Below are positions 31,303-34,033 of a stretch of DNA of 34,033 bases, piece after piece (positions within the stretch are counted from its first letter, which is position 1; the number at the start of each line of letters is the position of its first letter). The notes under the pieces were generated by a model. The model made no database searches. It worked only from the letters and a program-made list of their open reading frames with translations, and was not told the DNA's origin. Where the stretch lies: assembly GCF_936928535.1 (NCBI RefSeq), contig NZ_CAKZHY010000030.1, forward strand, positions 1 to 34,033, in the 5' to 3' direction. This DNA comes from an uncultured Bradyrhizobium sp. GTDB taxonomy: Bacteria > Pseudomonadota > Alphaproteobacteria > Rhizobiales > Xanthobacteraceae. The translations under genes were made by a program, and so were the position numbers.

Positions 31303-31965
31303 CTAAGTCAGCACCTTCACCCCGCCGAACGACGTCACGCGGCCCTGCCGGAGCATCACGATCTGCGTCGCGAGCTGGCGTAGCTCAGCGGCGTCGTGGC
31401 TGACATAGACCATGGGAACGTTGGCTTCGTCCCGCAGCCGCACCAGATAGGGCAGGATCTCGAGCTTGCGGGCCTCGTCGAGTGCACCGAGCGGCTCGTC
31501 GAGCAGCAGCAGGCGCGGCTTCGACAACAGTGCGCGGCCGAGCGCGACGCGCTGGCGCTCGCCCCCCGACAGCTTGCCGGGGCGGCGATCGAGCAGCGCG
31601 CCGATATCGAGCAGCTCGATGACGCGCGTGTACTGGGCAGCATCGGGCGCGAGCCGGTTCATCCGCCGGCCATAATCGAGATTCTGCGCGACGTTGAGAT
31701 GCGGAAACAGCCGCGCATCCTGGAAGACGTAGCCGATGCGGCGGCGCCAGGTCGGGACGTGGATGCCGGCGGCAGTATCGTCGACGACATCGCCGTCGAT
31801 GACGATGGTGCCGCGGTCGGGCCGCAGCAGCCCGGCGATCATGTTGATCAGCGAGCTCTTGCCGGCGCCGGATGCACCGAACAGGCCCGTGACGCGGCCT
31901 TCGCTGGTGAAGGTCGCGTGCAGCGAAAACTCGCCAAGCTGCTTTTCGACGTCGACCCGCAGCAT
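31303..31965 (-). CDS. modC: Molybdate ABC transporter ATP-binding protein (short form)
   Basis: 220 residues containing Walker A GASGAGKS, signature LSGGERQRVALGRAL, Walker B LLLLDEP and switch H in VSHD. It is the third gene of modABC, 2 bp after modB. Classical ModC has about 350 residues with a C-terminal TOBE/Mop domain that binds molybdate; this protein ends right after the ATPase core (VTSFGGVKVLT) and lacks it. It energises molybdate uptake for nitrogenase, nitrate reductase and other Mo enzymes. Assignment relies on the operon with modA and modB. Confidence 0.93.
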   Translation of the reverse strand: MLRVDVEKQLGEFSLHATFTSEGRVTGLFGASGAGKSSLINMIAGLLRPDRGTIVIDGDVVDDTAAGIHVPTWRRRIGYVFQDARLFPHLNVAQNLDYGRRMNRLAPDAAQYTRVIELLDIGALLDRRPGKLSGGERQRVALGRALLSKPRLLLLDEPLGALDEARKLEILPYLVRLRDEANVPMVYVSHDAAELRQLATQIVMLRQGRVTSFGGVKVLT

Positions 31966-31967
31966 GG

Positions 31968-32663
31968 TCAATTCCCGTGAAGGCGCGCGGTGGCGCGGCG
32001 GGCGAACCATTCGGCTCCGATCAGCGCGCCGAGCGCAATCACGATCGAGATGATGACGAGCCGGCCTGCGGCCGCGTCGCCATCCGGCGTCTGGATCAGC
32101 GAATAGATCGCGGAGGAAATCGTCTGGGTCTCGCCGGGAATGTTGGAGACGAAGGTGATGGTGGCGCCGAATTCGCCGATCGCCTTGGCAAAGCCGAGCA
32201 CCATGCCGGCGAGCACACCGGGGAGCGCCAAGGGCAGCGTCACCGTGAAGAACACCTTGAAGGGCGCTGCGCCCAGCGTCTCGGCGGCCTGCTCGAGCCG
32301 GCGATCGATCGCCTCGATCGACAGCCGCATCGGCCGCACCAGCAGCGGAAACGACATCACGCCGCAGGCGAGTGCAGCTCCGGTCCAGCGGAAGGCGAAC
32401 ACGATGCCGAGATGATCGGCGAGGAAGCCGCCGACGAGGCCGCGGCGGCCGAAGGTCAGCAGCAGCAGGTAGCCTGTGACGACGGGCGGCAGCACCAGCG
32501 GCAGATGCACGAGCGCATCGAGCACCGACTTGCCCCAGAAATCGCGGCGCGCGAGCAGCCACGCCAGCGCAATGCCGAACGGCGTTGCCACCAGCGTCGC
32601 GATGATGGCGACTCTGAGCGAGAGCAGGATCGCCGTCCATTCGGCAGGAGAGATGTCGAGCAT
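31968..32663 (-). CDS. modB: Molybdate ABC transporter permease
   Basis: 231 residues with about five to six membrane helices and the ModB pattern LVHLPLVLPPVVTGYLLLLTFGRRG near residues 60-85. The permease loop ETLGAAPFKVFFTVTLPLALPGVLAG contacts the ATPase, and AKAIGEFGATITFVSNIPGETQTISSAIYSLIQ is strongly conserved in ModB. The frame opens at TTG 32687; ATG 32663 is chosen as it leads straight into the first helix. It is flanked by modA (27 bp gap) and modC (2 bp gap). Confidence 0.95.
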   Translation of the reverse strand: MLDISPAEWTAILLSLRVAIIATLVATPFGIALAWLLARRDFWGKSVLDALVHLPLVLPPVVTGYLLLLTFGRRGLVGGFLADHLGIVFAFRWTGAALACGVMSFPLLVRPMRLSIEAIDRRLEQAAETLGAAPFKVFFTVTLPLALPGVLAGMVLGFAKAIGEFGATITFVSNIPGETQTISSAIYSLIQTPDGDAAAGRLVIISIVIALGALIGAEWFARRATARLHGN

Positions 32664-32690
32664 CAAAGGCTGGAAATCAGGTGGCAAAGA

Positions 32691-33470
32691 TCAAGTTGTG
32701 GGGCTGATCAGGAATTTAAAGCCGTACTTTTCAAGAATGGTCTTGGCGGTCGAGGTCCGCAGGAAGGCGAGATAGTCGTTGGTCTCGCTCTTCGCGGTGG
32801 TGGTCGCCGCGACGGGATAGATGATCGCGGGATGCGAATCCGCCGGGAAGGTGCCGACGATCTTCACGCCGGGCTCGACCTTGGCGTCGGTGGAATAGAC
32901 GATGCCGAGATTGGCTTCACCGCGCGACACCAGCGTCAGCGCGGCGCGCACGCTCTCGGCCATGGCGAATTTCGGCTCGGCCGCCTGCCAGGCGCCGAGC
33001 TTTTCGAGCGCCGCCTTGGCGTACTTTCCCACCGGCACCGACTTGACGTCGCCGGTCGCGATCCTGCCGTCGCCGGCGAGTTTTGCCAGGTCAAAGCCTT
33101 GCGCGATGGTGACGTTGTTGATCTCTGAATCCTTCGGCGCGATCAGCACGATGCTGTTGCCGAGCAGGTTGACGCGGGAGGCCTCGTTGATGGTCTTCTT
33201 GGAGGTGGCGTAATCCATCCAGTCGGTGTCTGCGGAAACGAACACGTCGGCCGGCGCGCCCTGCTCGATCTGCTTGGCCAGCACCGAGCTTGCGGCATAG
33301 CTGACGCTGAACTTGATTCCGGTCTTGGCGGTGTAGGCGGCATCGACCTCGTCGAGCGCGTTCTTCATCGAGGCCGCGGCGAAGACCGTGATCGTCTTGT
33401 CCTCGGCGTTCGCAGGCGAGAGGCCCGCGAGCATGACGAGGGCGGTGAAAAGTCCGGCGATGCGATACAT
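32691..33470 (-). CDS. modA: Molybdate-binding periplasmic protein
   Basis: 259 residues. A signal peptide (MYRIAGLFTALVMLAGLSPANA, about 1-22) is followed by a ModA-type binding domain beginning ITVFAAASMKNALDEVDAAY; the serines of AAASM contact the oxyanion. Later blocks include GAPADVFVSADTDWMDY, LLGNSIVLIAP and GIVYSTDA. ATG 33470 opens on the signal peptide; the open frame reaches 33632 but without a family-like sequence. It is the first gene of the modABC operon, with a possible promoter at 33605-33632. Confidence 0.95.
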   Translation of the reverse strand: MYRIAGLFTALVMLAGLSPANAEDKTITVFAAASMKNALDEVDAAYTAKTGIKFSVSYAASSVLAKQIEQGAPADVFVSADTDWMDYATSKKTINEASRVNLLGNSIVLIAPKDSEINNVTIAQGFDLAKLAGDGRIATGDVKSVPVGKYAKAALEKLGAWQAAEPKFAMAESVRAALTLVSRGEANLGIVYSTDAKVEPGVKIVGTFPADSHPAIIYPVAATTTAKSETNDYLAFLRTSTAKTILEKYGFKFLISPTT

Positions 33471-33604
33471 GGCGTGCGCTCCGTGCGAGCCTGCGTGCGC
33501 AAACGCGCGCACAATTCTGGCGTTGGGTGGGTTGGCGACGGGCGGAAGCGCTTTCCACATGTCCCCGCAACGGCTTACGGCCGGCTGGGATATCGCAGTT
33601 CCCA

Positions 33605-33632
33605 AGGATAGCAGGCTGGGGCCCCAGGTCAA
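33605..33632 (-). promoter_or_regulatory. Candidate modA promoter with palindromic spacer
   Basis: On the minus strand TTGACC (33632-33627), a 16-bp spacer and TATCCT (33610-33605) lie upstream of modA. The spacer region holds the 12-bp palindrome CTGGGGCCCCAG (33616-33627). The leader to modA would be about 130 nt. No classical ModE palindrome is seen. Confidence 0.35.
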
Positions 33633-33642
33633 AGGCGACTAT

Positions 33643-33948
33643 TTATTGCGCCGGCAGGATCGAAATCGACAGCGAATTATCCCTGGCACCGCTGATCTGG
33701 AGCACGAAGGGCTTGTCCGACAGTTCGTATTTCATGGTCTTGCGGATGCCGTCGCAATCGGTCGCGCCGCTGAAGGCGATGGGTTTGAGGGCATGCCCGT
33801 CCTGGACCAGATCGACCCAGGCCCCCGAGGACAGGCTGATCGTATAGAGCCCGGCCTTCACAGCCTTGATGCTGGTGAAGCCGGCAAAGGTGCCCTCCTT
33901 CGGCGCGCGCTCGGGCGGGGAGGTGCGAACCAACCAACTCCTCGTCAT
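33643..33948 (-). CDS. Hypothetical protein, probably 5'-truncated
   Basis: 101 residues from ATG 33948. From about residue 9 the sequence looks like the C-terminal part of an exported beta-rich protein (PPERAPKEGTFAGFTSIKAVKAGLYTISLSSGAWVDLVQDG, then SGATDCDGIRKTMKYEL and FVLQISGARDNSLSISILPAQ). I recall homologues that are longer and begin with a signal peptide. Here the sequence just upstream of the start is a dispersed repeat, and its first codons (MTRSW) overlap that element. The gene therefore may have lost its 5' end. The strand matches modA, which begins 172 bp downstream. Confidence 0.55.
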   Translation of the reverse strand: MTRSWLVRTSPPERAPKEGTFAGFTSIKAVKAGLYTISLSSGAWVDLVQDGHALKPIAFSGATDCDGIRKTMKYELSDKPFVLQISGARDNSLSISILPAQ

Positions 33949-33982
33949 CCCGGGGCGCGCGCAGCGCAGATCCGGGATCCAT
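33943..33982 (+). repeat. Dispersed GTCATCCCGGG-type repeat
   Basis: It begins CGTCATCCCGGGGCGCG and contains AGCGCAGATCCGGGATCC. It shares its blocks with the reverse complement of 2056-2090. It abuts, and supplies, the start codon of the truncated gene at 33643-33948. Confidence 0.65.
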
Positions 33983-34033
33983 ATGTGGACGGCCCCCGTG
34001 GCACAAGAGCTTTGTCAGGTTTGATCGGATCGC

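Overview
The window looks like chromosome of a GC-rich alphaproteobacterium, most likely Bradyrhizobium or a close relative. The reasons are the high GC with strong third-position bias, the protein families (FMN-type glutamate synthase, Omp25/31-OprB porin, small Nitrobacteraceae-type secreted proteins), and short palindromic intergenic repeats of the kinds I associate with Bradyrhizobium genomes. The species call is inference, because there is no rRNA or marker gene. I saw no tRNA, rRNA, CRISPR array, insertion sequence or prophage module.

Left part (1-5807): an ATP-grasp ligase (-), a ferredoxin-NADP reductase (+) with a FixK/FNR-type box upstream, a membrane-anchored FMN glutamate synthase-like enzyme (+), a PilZ protein (+) and a DUF21/CBS/CorC_HlyC membrane protein (-). 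An inverted pair of palindromic repeats separates the last two genes.

Transport block 1 (5918-11011, -): an apparent operon of a double-barrel porin, a fused two-domain ABC permease and an ABC ATPase with an extra C-terminal AAA-associated domain. It has no substrate-binding protein. A 21-bp near-perfect dyad that resembles a Fur box lies upstream. A small secreted protein with its own terminator follows.

Transport block 2 (11792-17085): a creatininase-family hydrolase (-) is divergent from a tightly coupled + operon of NMT1/THI5-like binding protein, ABC ATPase, permease, 2-hydroxyacid dehydrogenase and a tandem-domain Inh-type protease inhibitor. Start and stop codons overlap along this operon. 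A 35-bp hairpin sits in the divergent promoter region.

Middle (17237-23103): a YciI/DGPF protein with its ECF42-type sigma factor; two palindromic repeats; a disrupted lysozyme-like gene overlapping a small membrane protein; a string of small envelope genes; and a lower-GC SRPBCC-ArsR-alpha/beta hydrolase operon. Two matching dyads flank the -35 and -10 of a clear promoter for that operon.

Right part (23144-34033): radC and map, separated by a cassette of serine hydrolase, ABM monooxygenase and ECF sigma factor with an NTF2-like tail; an MscS channel; a cation/proton antiporter; a large inverted repeat; modABC for molybdate uptake; and a probable 5'-truncated gene joined to a dispersed repeat at the edge.
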